Positions 24,505 through 32,916 of a DNA stretch of 64,000 nucleotides are shown here, in pieces. The number at the start of each line of letters is the position of its first letter. Position 1 is the first letter of the stretch. The translations under genes were made by a program, and so were the position numbers. The stretch comes from Sorangium cellulosum So0157-2 (GTDB lineage Bacteria; Myxococcota_A; Polyangia; Polyangiales; Polyangiaceae): assembly GCF_000418325.1 (NCBI RefSeq), contig NC_021658.1, positions 3,224,001-3,288,000 on the forward strand. The letters are read 5' to 3'. A model generated the notes under the pieces. That model did not search any database, was not told the DNA's origin, and saw only the letters and a list, made by a program, of their open reading frames with translations.

Positions 24505-26151
24505 ATGCCTCCTTCGCGAGATGACGAAGCCCTCTCGGCCCCACCCGCTCGTCCTGCGGACGCCGCGCTTCGCGCCGAGCAGGAGCGTGACTTCTATCGC
24601 AAGCTCCTCGAGCTCGGGCAAACCGAGGAAATGGAGCCGTTCCTCGCCGAGGCCCTCGCCCTGATCGTCCAGATCACCGGCGCACTCCGGGGCTACGTCG
24701 AGATCGTGTCCGATCCAGACGCCCGCGGCGAGCCGCCCTTCTGGGTCGCCCACGGCTGCCAGGACAAGGACGTCGCGGAGATCCGCGCCGCCTTCTCGCG
24801 GGGCGTCATCGCCGAGGCGCTCGCCACCGGCCGCACCATCATCACCGTCTCCGCCCTCCGGGACCCGCGCTTCCGCGCCAACGAGAGCGTCGAGCGCAAC
24901 CGCATCGAGGCCGTGATCTGCGCCCCGATCAGCGTCCGCTCCCCCGCCGGCGCCCCTCCGCTCGGCGTCGTCTATCTCCAGAACCGCATCGAGAAGGACC
25001 GCTTCACCGAGGAGGACCGCCGCCGCGTCGAGGCCTTCGCCCGCCACCTCGCCCCCTTCGCCGATCGCCTCATGCTGCGCTTCCGCCGCCGCGACGAGGC
25101 CGACCCGACCCTCCCGTTCCGGCGCGCCCTGCGCGCCGACGCGATCGTCGGCAAGAGCCCCGCCCTCGCGCTCGTGCTCTCGCAGGCCGCCGTCGCCGCG
25201 CCGCTCGACGTCACCGTCCTGCTCACGGGCCCCTCGGGCACCGGCAAGACCCAGCTCGCCCGCGTCCTGCACGAGAGCGGCCCGCGCGCGCGCGGCCCCT
25301 TCGTCGAGCTCAACTGCGCCGCGCTCCCCGAGACGCTCCTCGAGAGCGAGCTGTTCGGCGCCCTGCCCGGCGCGCACTCCACCGCCAGCCGCAAGATGGA
25401 CGGCAAGGTCGCCGCCGCCGACAAGGGCACCCTCTTCCTCGATGAGATCGGCGAGCTCAAGCCCTCGGCGCAGGCGAAGCTGCTGCAGCTCCTGCAGTCG
25501 AGGGAGTACTACCCCCTCGGCGCGACCCGCCCCGTCCGCGCCGATGTGCGCGTCATCGCCGCGACCAACGTCGACCTCAAGGCCGCCGCGCAGCGCAAGG
25601 AGTTCCGCGAAGATCTCTTCTACCGCCTCCAGGTGCTGCCGATCCGCCTCCCCGCCCTCTCGGAGCGCCGGGAGGACATCGCCCTCCTGGCCGAGCATTT
25701 CTGCGCGGAGGCCTGCAAGACCCACGGGCTGCCCGCCGTCCACCTCAGCGTCGACGCGCTCTGCGCCGTCGAGGCGGCGGAGTGGAGCGGCAACGCGCGC
25801 GAGCTCGCCCACGCCGTCGAGGCGGCCGCCATCCGCGCCGCGGCGCAGGGGGTCCCCCAGGTCGAGCGGCGCCACCTCTTCCCCGGCGACATCGCCGCGC
25901 CCGAGGGCGCCGCCGCGGCCCCGGCCATCACGACCGCGCCTTACCGGGGCCTGACCTTCCAGGAGGCCACCCGCCGCTTCCAGGCGGAGCTGCTCCGCGC
26001 GGCGCTCGAGGAGTGCGGCTGGAACGTGGGCGAGGCGGCGTCGAAGCTCGATCTCGCCCGCTCCCACGCCTACAAGCTCGTCCGCGCCTTCGGCCTGACG
26101 CGGCGGCGCGGCGGCCCCGACGAGCCTCGGCCGGGCGCCAAGCCGCCGTGA
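24505..26151 (+). CDS. GAF-AAA-Fis (sigma-54-activator-type) transcription regulator with altered GAFTGA
   Basis: 548 residues from ATG 24505. Order: GAF sensor (about 45-200; YVEIVSDPDARGEPPFWVAHG, PLGVVYLQNRIEKDRF), AAA+ domain (about 215-450) and Fis-type helix-turn-helix (about 505-535; NVGEAASKLDLARSHAYKLVRAFG). Walker A is GPSGTGKT at 242-249 and Walker B TLFLDE at 309-314. At the place of the GAFTGA loop that contacts sigma-54 the protein has GAHSTA (289-294, in FGALPGAHSTA), so Phe, Thr and the second Gly are changed. Family members lacking GAFTGA often work with other polymerase forms or without sigma-54. Its stop overlaps the GTG start of the next kinase gene by 4 bp, coupling the two. 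Confidence 0.88.
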   Translation: MPPSRDDEALSAPPARPADAALRAEQERDFYRKLLELGQTEEMEPFLAEALALIVQITGALRGYVEIVSDPDARGEPPFWVAHGCQDKDVAEIRAAFSRGVIAEALATGRTIITVSALRDPRFRANESVERNRIEAVICAPISVRSPAGAPPLGVVYLQNRIEKDRFTEEDRRRVEAFARHLAPFADRLMLRFRRRDEADPTLPFRRALRADAIVGKSPALALVLSQAAVAAPLDVTVLLTGPSGTGKTQLARVLHESGPRARGPFVELNCAALPETLLESELFGALPGAHSTASRKMDGKVAAADKGTLFLDEIGELKPSAQAKLLQLLQSREYYPLGATRPVRADVRVIAATNVDLKAAAQRKEFREDLFYRLQVLPIRLPALSERREDIALLAEHFCAEACKTHGLPAVHLSVDALCAVEAAEWSGNARELAHAVEAAAIRAAAQGVPQVERRHLFPGDIAAPEGAAAAPAITTAPYRGLTFQEATRRFQAELLRAALEECGWNVGEAASKLDLARSHAYKLVRAFGLTRRRGGPDEPRPGAKPP

Positions 26152-29100
26152 ACGACGCCCGCTGCCTCGACGACGCGGCGTGGAGCCCGCCCGCCACGTT
26201 CGACGGCTACCGGCTGCTGCGGCTCATCGGCCGCGGCGGCATGGGCAGCATCTACCTCGCCCACGACAGCCTCCTCGACCGCCCGGTCGCCATCAAGTTC
26301 ATCGCCTCGCCCCGGCCCGACGCCGTCGCGCGGCAGCGCTTCCTCATCGAGGCCCGCGCGCTCGCGCGCCTGTCGCACCCGAGCGTCGTCGCCGTCCACC
26401 GCGTCGGCGAGGTCGACGACCGGCCCTACCTCGTGTCCGAGTTCATCCGTGGCAAGAGCCTCGCCGAGCTGGAGAAGCCGGTGTGCTGGAAGCGGGCGCT
26501 GCGGCTCGGCCTCGGCCTCGCCCGGGGCCTCGGCGCCGCCCATCGCCACGGCGTCCTCCACCGCGACATCAAGCCCCAGAACGCCATGCTCGGCGAGTCC
26601 GGCGAGCTCAAGCTCATCGACTTCGGCCTGGCCAAGCTGATCGAGGAGCCCGCCGCCGCCCTCGGGAGGCCGCCGCCCCCGAGCCGCCGCGCCTCCAGCG
26701 CGATCCTCCGCGAGGTCGACGGCGCCGCGAGCACGGTCGCCTGCGAGGGCGATCCCGCCTCCAGCGCGGTCGACCGCGACGGCGATCGCACCTCCGGCAC
26801 GCTCACCCGCGCCGACGCGCTCCTCGGCACGCCCCTCTACATGGCCCCCGAGCTCCTCCGCGGCGCGCCCGCGACCCGCCAGAGCGACGTCTATGCCCTC
26901 GGCGCCGTGCTCCACGAGCTCTGCACGGGCGCCGCTCACCGCGCGGGCGTCTCCCCGGACGCGCCCCTCGACGACTGGATCGACGCCGCGCCCGCGCCGC
27001 TCGAGTCCGCGGTCCACGGCGTCGACCCGCGCTTCGCCGCCGCCGTCGCCCGCTGCCTCGAGCCCGCGCCGGAGCGCCGCTTCGGCTCCGGCGAGGCGCT
27101 CGCCGAGGCCCTCGAGCTCGTCGACCTGGAGGAGCCCCGGGCGCCCATCCCGGAGGGCAACCCCTACCGCGGCCTCCGGCCGTTCGAGGCCGAGCACCGC
27201 GCGCTCTTCTTCGGCCGCGAGGGCGACATCCGCGCCGTGCTCGACAGGCTCCGCGCCGAGCCGCTCGTCGTCATCGCCGGCGACAGCGGCGTCGGGAAAT
27301 CGTCGCTCTGCCGCGCCGGCGTGCTGCCCCGCGTCGTCGAGGGCGCGCTCGGCGACGGGCGCGCGTTCCAGGCGTTCTCGCTCGTGCCCGGCCGGCGCCC
27401 GCTCGCCGCGCTCGCCGCCGCGCTGGACGCCGTCACGCTCGACGAGGGCGCGCTCCCCCCGGCGTCGGGCCTGCGCATCGAGGGCGACGTCGAGGGGCTC
27501 ACGCGCGCGGTGCAGCGCCGGATGGCCCACGCGCGGGGCGCGCTCTTCTTCGTCGACCAGCTCGAGGAGCTCTTCACCCTGGCCGAGCCCGCCGAGGCCG
27601 CGCGCTTCGCCGAGGCCCTCTGCCGCCTCGGCTCGCTCGCCGCGGGCGTGCGCGTGCTCACCACCGTGCGCGGCGATTTCTTCACCCGCCTCTCGTCCCT
27701 CCCGGCCCTGGGCGACGAGCTCGGGCGCGCGCTCTATGTCCTGCGCCCCCTCGGCCCCGACGGCATCCGCGCGGCCATCACCGCCCCGGCGCGGCGCACC
27801 GGGATCACCTTCGCGTCCGAGGCGACGGTCGACGCGCTGGTCGAGGCCGGGTCCGCGGCCTGCTTGCCGCTCCTGCAGTTCGCGCTGGCGGAGCTGTGGG
27901 ACGCCCGCGACCCGGTCGCCCAGCGCATCCCCGAGGCGGCCCTCGAGGCCATCGGCGGCGTGGCCGGCGCGCTCGCGCGCCACGCCGACGCGGTGGTCGC
28001 CGCGCTCGCGCCCCCCGAGCAGGCGGCGGCGCGGCGCATCCTGGTCCGGCTGGTGACGGCCGAGGGCACGCGCGCGCGCCGCAGCGCGGCCGAGCTCGGT
28101 CTCGAGGACGCGGCGGCGCGCGCGGCGCTCGAGGCGCTGATCCGCGGCCGGCTCGTGGTGGGGCGCGAGGTGCGGGAGGGGACGCATAGCGCGCCGGGCG
28201 GAGCGCCGGGCGGAGCGCCGGGCGCCTCCGGCACCGCGTACGAGGTCGCCCACGAGGCGCTCGTGCGCGGCTGGGGCGCGCTCGGCGCCTGGATCGACCG
28301 CGACCGGGAGGACCGGCGGGAACGCGAGCGGATCGAGGTGGCCGCCGCGGAGTGGGCGCGGCTCGGCGGCGCGCCCGAGGCGCTCTGGAGCGCGCGGCAG
28401 CTCGCCGAGGCGGCGCGGGTCGCCGAGGACGCGCTCGGCCCCGGGGAGCGCGCCTTCCTCTCGGCCTCGCGGCGGCGGCTGCGGCGCGCGCGCCTCGCCA
28501 GGGCGCTCGGGGTCGCCGCGGCGCCGCTCGTCCTGGGCCTCGCGCTCGCGGGGCTCGAGTGGAAGGCGCAGCGGGACCTGGACCGGGTGGTCGCCGGCCA
28601 TGAGGCGGCCGCGCGCGCCGCAGAGGGGGAGGGGCGGCGGCGCAAGGCCGACGCCGACGCGCTCCGGAGGCGGGCCTTCGCCGGCTTCGACGCCGCGATC
28701 GGCCGGCGCGCGGCGGCGTCGCTGGTCGAGGAGGAGGCCGCCGAGCGCACCTGGGCCGAGGCCGTCGCGGCGGCGCAGGAGGCGGAGGAAGCGCTCGCGC
28801 GAGCCGGTCAGGCGCTCGAGGCGGGGCTCTCGCTCGACCCGAGGCGCGCCGATCTGCGCGCCGGGCTGGGCGACGTGCTGCTCGAGGGCATCGAGCTCGC
28901 CGAGTGGTTCTCCGAGCGGGAGCGGCGGAAGGAGCTCGTGCGGCGGCTCACGATCTATGACGAGAGCGGGGCGCGGCAGCGCCGGCTCGTCGCGCCGCCG
29001 CGGCTCGCGATCGAGGTGACGCCGCCGGGCGCGTCGGTGGCGCTCGGGCGCTACGACGCCGACGGCGACGGGCGCCGCGCGCTCCGGCCCCTCCGGGCGC

Positions 29101-30083
29101 TCGGCCGGGCCCCGCTGCCGGAGATCGCGCTCGACGAGGGGCCCGGCTCGTACCTGCTGACGTTCCAGGCCGAGGGGCGGGCCGACGTGCGCTATCCGAT
29201 CCTGCTCGGCCGCGGGGAGCGGGCGCGGGTCGCGTTCGAGCTGCCGCCGGCCGCGGCCGTGCCGGAGGGGTACGTCTATGTCCCGCCGGGGCGGTTCCTG
29301 TTCGGGAGCGCGGACGCGGAGAGCTTTCGCCGGGGCATGCTGCAGACGCAGCCCGAGCGCGAGCTCGCGACGGGCGGGTACCTCATCGGGCGCGCCGAGG
29401 TGACCGTGGGCGAGTGGATCCGGTTCTTGCGCGATCTTCCCCCGGCGGAGAAAGCGAAGCGGACCCCGAGGGAGCGCGCGCAGCCCTGGGGCGTGCAGCT
29501 CGACGAGCTCCCGGAGGGCGGGTGGGCGCTCACGCTCGTCTTGAACGGCGCGCCGGTCACCTTCCGCGAAGGGGAGCCGCTCCGCATCCCCGGTCGCCGC
29601 GCCCGGGCGGAGCAGGACTGGCTGCGCATCCCGATCACGTCGATCGCGCTGGAGGACGCGCTCGCGTACACGGCGTGGCAGCGGTCGACGGGGCGCCTGC
29701 CCGGGGCGCGGCTGTGCGACGAGCGGGAGTGGGAGCGGGCGGCGCGGGGCGCGGACGAGCGGCTCTATCCGCACGGCGACCGGCTGGCGCCGGGCGACGC
29801 GAACTTCGATGAGACGTACGGCCGGGTGAGCGACGCTTACGGTCCTGACGAGGTGGGCTCGCATCCGGCCTCGGCGAGCCCGTTCGGCGTGATGGACATG
29901 GCCGGGAACGCGTGGGAGATGGCGCGATCGGCCGGGCCGCGGGAGGAGCTGCTCGTCCGCGGCGGGGCCTGGTATTACGACGCGCTCTCCAACCGGAGCA
30001 GCAACCGCACGGCGGTGGAGGCGCAGACGCGGAGCGGCCTCGCGGGGCTGCGCGTCTGCGCCGATTTCCCCCCGCGCGAATGA
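26148..30083 (+). CDS. Ser/Thr kinase-nSTAND-transmembrane-FGE/SUMF1 fusion protein
   Basis: 1311 residues from GTG 26148, overlapping the regulator stop in GTGA. Kinase (about 18-330): GRGGMGS at 28-34, VAIKFI, HRDIK at 138-142 and DFGLAK near 158; a Ser/Thr/Asp-rich insert with three similar units lies in the activation segment (about 175-220). nSTAND1-type NTPase (about 340-760): NPYRGLRPFEAEHRALFFGRE, Walker A GDSGVGKS at 378-385. One transmembrane helix (about 788-806), a helical stalk (about 810-900), a PEGA-like beta segment, then a formylglycine-generating-enzyme/SUMF1 fold (about 1038-1305; EVTVGEWIRFL, GVMDMAGNAWEMA, LVRGGAWYYDA, GLRVCADF). The FGE fold probably lies outside the membrane as sensor or binding module; catalytic oxidase activity is not evident. 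Confidence 0.88.
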   Translation: MNDARCLDDAAWSPPATFDGYRLLRLIGRGGMGSIYLAHDSLLDRPVAIKFIASPRPDAVARQRFLIEARALARLSHPSVVAVHRVGEVDDRPYLVSEFIRGKSLAELEKPVCWKRALRLGLGLARGLGAAHRHGVLHRDIKPQNAMLGESGELKLIDFGLAKLIEEPAAALGRPPPPSRRASSAILREVDGAASTVACEGDPASSAVDRDGDRTSGTLTRADALLGTPLYMAPELLRGAPATRQSDVYALGAVLHELCTGAAHRAGVSPDAPLDDWIDAAPAPLESAVHGVDPRFAAAVARCLEPAPERRFGSGEALAEALELVDLEEPRAPIPEGNPYRGLRPFEAEHRALFFGREGDIRAVLDRLRAEPLVVIAGDSGVGKSSLCRAGVLPRVVEGALGDGRAFQAFSLVPGRRPLAALAAALDAVTLDEGALPPASGLRIEGDVEGLTRAVQRRMAHARGALFFVDQLEELFTLAEPAEAARFAEALCRLGSLAAGVRVLTTVRGDFFTRLSSLPALGDELGRALYVLRPLGPDGIRAAITAPARRTGITFASEATVDALVEAGSAACLPLLQFALAELWDARDPVAQRIPEAALEAIGGVAGALARHADAVVAALAPPEQAAARRILVRLVTAEGTRARRSAAELGLEDAAARAALEALIRGRLVVGREVREGTHSAPGGAPGGAPGASGTAYEVAHEALVRGWGALGAWIDRDREDRRERERIEVAAAEWARLGGAPEALWSARQLAEAARVAEDALGPGERAFLSASRRRLRRARLARALGVAAAPLVLGLALAGLEWKAQRDLDRVVAGHEAAARAAEGEGRRRKADADALRRRAFAGFDAAIGRRAAASLVEEEAAERTWAEAVAAAQEAEEALARAGQALEAGLSLDPRRADLRAGLGDVLLEGIELAEWFSERERRKELVRRLTIYDESGARQRRLVAPPRLAIEVTPPGASVALGRYDADGDGRRALRPLRALGRAPLPEIALDEGPGSYLLTFQAEGRADVRYPILLGRGERARVAFELPPAAAVPEGYVYVPPGRFLFGSADAESFRRGMLQTQPERELATGGYLIGRAEVTVGEWIRFLRDLPPAEKAKRTPRERAQPWGVQLDELPEGGWALTLVLNGAPVTFREGEPLRIPGRRARAEQDWLRIPITSIALEDALAYTAWQRSTGRLPGARLCDEREWERAARGADERLYPHGDRLAPGDANFDETYGRVSDAYGPDEVGSHPASASPFGVMDMAGNAWEMARSAGPREELLVRGGAWYYDALSNRSSNRTAVEAQTRSGLAGLRVCADFPPRE

Positions 30084-30096
30084 CGGCGCGCCTCGG

Positions 30097-31131
30097 TCAG
30101 AGGCTGCGGCGCAAAGGATCCTTCGGGCAGATCCCGCCCGTCGCGACGTTGTCATGCGTGCTGCGCGTCACGAGGAGGACGTCCCCCGGCCATTGCGCCC
30201 GCCGTTCCCAGGAGATCGCCGCCTCGTTGCACGCGGGCAGCGCCTTGACGTCCGGATCGGCCTCGCACGCGGGGAAGCGCGGGGCGCTGATGCAGAGCGG
30301 CCCGCCCTTGCCCCACGCGGCCTCGACCTGGAGCGACAACTGGCTCGCGCTCGGCTGCTCGATGGCCAGGCGATCGTACACGTCGATCAGCGTGCCCTCG
30401 CGGGTATACGAAATGCCAGGCGAGTACTCGGCCCGCGCAGCGCGGATGCACGCGGCATAGTAGTCGGAGAGCGGCTTTCCATCGAGAGACCCCCAGGGCG
30501 GATATCCCCAGTTCACGCATTTGGCCGCGATCCCGGTCATGCACGCCAGGGTGAAGACCTTCTTGTCCTCGCCGCGGTGCTCATAGTATTTGCCGGACTT
30601 CTCGTCCCATGCGCCGGGCACCGCGATGGCCCGCCCATGCAGCTGGCTTCTCTGCTCCTTCGTGCAGACGTCCTCGGGGCCGGGGATGTAGTCTTGTCCG
30701 AGGCAGGGGTCGAACGCGCCGGCGTCGCTCGTCTGCACCGAGACATCGTAGACGCGGACCTCGCCGGAGGTGACGCAGCTGTTCACGACCGCAGGTGTCA
30801 GCGTGACCTGGACGTCTCCGACTTCGTCGAGGTAGCCGACCACCGTCGCCGGGAGCGCCTGCGGCGGAGCCTCGTTCCCCGGCGCATAGAAGTACCAGAA
30901 GTTCTCGAGGCCTCCACCCCGGTAGCTGGGTCCCTGTGGATTGACCTTCTTGTGAACGGGGCGCTCGGTGAGCTGCCTCTTGAGCGGGAGCCGCGGCGCC
31001 TCATGACCCCCGGGCGCGGCCAGCGGGCGGTCGCCGGGAAGCGTCGAGAGCCCCAGTGTCCCGGCGCCGCAGGCGAGCCCTGCGATGGATAGCAGCGTCA
31101 ACCCCAAACCATGGCGAATGCGACCACTCAC
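30097..31131 (-). CDS. ADYC-like secreted/lipoprotein of unknown function
   Basis: 344 residues from GTG 31131, with GGAGG eight bases upstream. A signal with lipobox-like LLSIAGLACGAG is at the N-terminus. The mature part holds many cysteines (NSCVTSG, DPCLGQD, DVCTKEQ, TLACMTGIAAKCVNWGYPPWG, YYAACIRAARAEY) and a stretch DYYAACIRAARAEYSPG close to the ADYC domain known from myxobacteria, in which this spot reads A-D-Y-C. Here the final Cys is Ser. ADYC proteins are secreted, and their biochemical function is not known. It converges with the kinase-FGE gene (13-bp gap), and no operon partner is seen. Confidence 0.6.
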   Translation of the reverse strand: MSGRIRHGLGLTLLSIAGLACGAGTLGLSTLPGDRPLAAPGGHEAPRLPLKRQLTERPVHKKVNPQGPSYRGGGLENFWYFYAPGNEAPPQALPATVVGYLDEVGDVQVTLTPAVVNSCVTSGEVRVYDVSVQTSDAGAFDPCLGQDYIPGPEDVCTKEQRSQLHGRAIAVPGAWDEKSGKYYEHRGEDKKVFTLACMTGIAAKCVNWGYPPWGSLDGKPLSDYYAACIRAARAEYSPGISYTREGTLIDVYDRLAIEQPSASQLSLQVEAAWGKGGPLCISAPRFPACEADPDVKALPACNEAAISWERRAQWPGDVLLVTRSTHDNVATGGICPKDPLRRSL

Positions 31132-31567
31132 GATGACCTCCGGATCAGTGCCACTGCCTCGACGCCCTCCGCGCGGCGCTCGGATCGGGAGCGACGCTCG
31201 CGGGGGCAGCTTGTGGCGCGGCGCGACGCCTCCAAAGCAACCCGCGCGCCAGGCGCCGGAGGGGGCGGCGCACGCGAGGGAGCGCCGGTTTCCCCCGGCG
31301 ATCCCGGGGGCCGCGCGCCGCGGATCTCGGCAGGTCCGCTGGACGAGAATCCGCTCCTGCGCACCGTGTCCGCTCCAGCGGACAGCCCTGGTGCGCGGGC
31401 GGGACGTCGCGGCGTGGGCCTGTGGCCGGGGAGGCCGGCGGCGCCGGGCGACTCAGCGCATCGCGCGACGCTCGTCCGGCATGGAGCCGCTCGGCGACAG
31501 CACGCGGCGCGCAGCGAGCCAGACCGTCGGTCGCAACCGGAAGCTGGACGACCCTGCCGGCGAGGGC
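31132..31567. other. Intergenic region with two 34-bp repeat units
   Basis: 436 bp between the HEXXH lipoprotein and ADYC-like genes (both minus strand). Apart from the repeat units at 31334-31401, I see no gene, hairpin terminator or RNA. The Arg/Pro-rich frames through it are noise. Confidence 0.35.
31334..31401. repeat. Second locus of the 34-bp palindromic repeat, two units
   Basis: Units at 31334-31367 and 31368-31401, same length and opening (GTCCGCT) as the array at 20282. The second unit carries the perfect palindrome GTCCGCTCCAGCGGAC followed by AGCCCTG, much like unit 2 of the first array (GTCCGCTGGAGCGGAC then TGCCCTG). This shows a dispersed intergenic family rather than a local duplication. 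Confidence 0.7.
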
Positions 31568-32338
31568 TCACTCATCGTCACACCCTGCGGAGTTGAAATG
31601 GCTTGTACCCCAGCGCTCGACGCATGATGCGAATGTCTGCGCTGCACGATGCTTTTTACTCTGCAAATAGGTGCACTGCGCAACGGTTCCCATCGTGTAG
31701 GACACCAGAGGGCGACCCCAGAACGTAGCCCACGGACGACCCCTATCCGTGAACTGATAGCTGTAACCGTTCTGGCTCTGTGGGATGGCGTGTGAAATCT
31801 CGTGAGCCAACGTGTTGATCGCGCACGATTTGCGCAGTACCGAGCCGGAGCGCCACTGCCTCAGCTTGGCACGGCTGAGCTCGATCGTGGCTTCTCGCGT
31901 CGCGCGCTCCCGAGGGCCCGTCTGCTCCGTGGTCCCCCATACGAGCGTCGATGGAACCCCCGTGAACGCCGGATCCAGGCCCAGGTACATGACCACGGCT
32001 TGCTGTGGAGACACTGTGTCCCCGTACGGGGAGAGCCAGAGGTCGCCGAGGTGTGTGCCGATGGTCTCTACGTTTGCGGCAAACTGCTTCGACGTAACGA
32101 CTGAGTGAGTCGCGTCGATCAGCGCTTGCGTGTCTATCCGTTCTTGAATGTCATTTATGCTGGGGTCGAGGCTCGGCTTGGGGAGCGAGGGAAGAGCGTC
32201 CGAGCTGAAGGGGGCTACCATGTTCGGCGCATTGATCGAACAACCGGATACGGTGACGAAGATCCCAATGTACGAGGCGAGCGATGTCGGTTGTTGAGCC
32301 GTGGTTCTCTTTCGAGGTGTGGTCTCTGAAATTGGCAT
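31568..32338 (-). CDS. Lipoprotein with HEXXH metalloprotease motif
   Basis: 256 residues from ATG 32338. A lipobox IFVTVSGCSIN near residue 33 marks a lipoprotein. Residues about 170-185 read INTLAHEISHAIP: HEISH fits the HEXXH zinc motif of gluzincin/metzincin proteases, preceded by a helix as expected. A third ligand is not obvious; candidates lie in the C-terminal TFASCVERWGTSHFNSAGCDDE. Paired cysteines occur in the last 60 residues. No family is recognised beyond zinc protease-like. Base composition is visibly less GC-rich than in the neighbours, and codon use differs, suggesting acquisition. There is no cognate inhibitor or operon partner. Confidence 0.65.
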   Translation of the reverse strand: MPISETTPRKRTTAQQPTSLASYIGIFVTVSGCSINAPNMVAPFSSDALPSLPKPSLDPSINDIQERIDTQALIDATHSVVTSKQFAANVETIGTHLGDLWLSPYGDTVSPQQAVVMYLGLDPAFTGVPSTLVWGTTEQTGPRERATREATIELSRAKLRQWRSGSVLRKSCAINTLAHEISHAIPQSQNGYSYQFTDRGRPWATFWGRPLVSYTMGTVAQCTYLQSKKHRAAQTFASCVERWGTSHFNSAGCDDE

Positions 32339-32916
32339 GGTCGCCTTACGTGGTCAGCCTCGCCATCTTCGATGCCAAAGCCTGGGCTTCTCTTCTAACT
32401 TCCTCCTCGCGCTGCCGCCTGTCTTCACAACCCGGGGACAGCAGCAGGAGGGAGACCGCCGACATGGCCGAGAGGCACACATACGATCGAGATCTAGGAT
32501 CGCAGGACCGGAGCATCGCTGGAGGCTAGCGTGTCTTCGCCGCGAAGTGGGAAGGAAGTCGTCCAGGGACCGCGGTGGCCGACGGGGAGCCGGAGCGCCT
32601 TCCCCTAGAGCGCCCGCACCTTCTCGCTCATGACCTGGGCACCCGTCCGCGCAGTCCGGAGCGGCGGGGCCGAGGCGAGGGGCGCGAGAGCCTCCGCCTG
32701 CCCGGAGCGCTGGCGCCGTCCCGCGCTGCTCGGCGCGGCGCGCGGGCGCGGCGTCGCGATCGCTTGACGATCTGCGTTTCGCGTCTATCTTGAGCGCCGC
32801 TGCTGCGGTGTGCGCCTCCCTCGTGCGCGCGCCGGGTCCAAACCGGGGGAGAGTGAGCCGCGGCCCCTTCGCGCGATCGCGTCGGCCGCGTGCGTCTTCG
32901 TGAATTGGACAGCAGC
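32339..32916. other. Intergenic region before rtcB-like gene
   Basis: 578 bp between divergent genes. The left half is relatively AT-rich and continuous in composition with the HEXXH gene; the right half is GC-rich. A minus-strand frame ends in QVMSEKVRAL at about 32608, but no longer coding context supports it. No repeat or RNA element was seen. Confidence 0.3.

Noticed and set aside
26070..30155. 1361-codon open frame on the minus strand
   Set aside because: Lies exactly opposite the kinase-STAND-FGE gene and has shadow composition (Arg/Glu/Ala/Gly), no motif.
32581..32660. C-terminal relic QVMSEKVRAL on the minus strand
   Set aside because: Too short, and the upstream frame is noise; no support for a gene.
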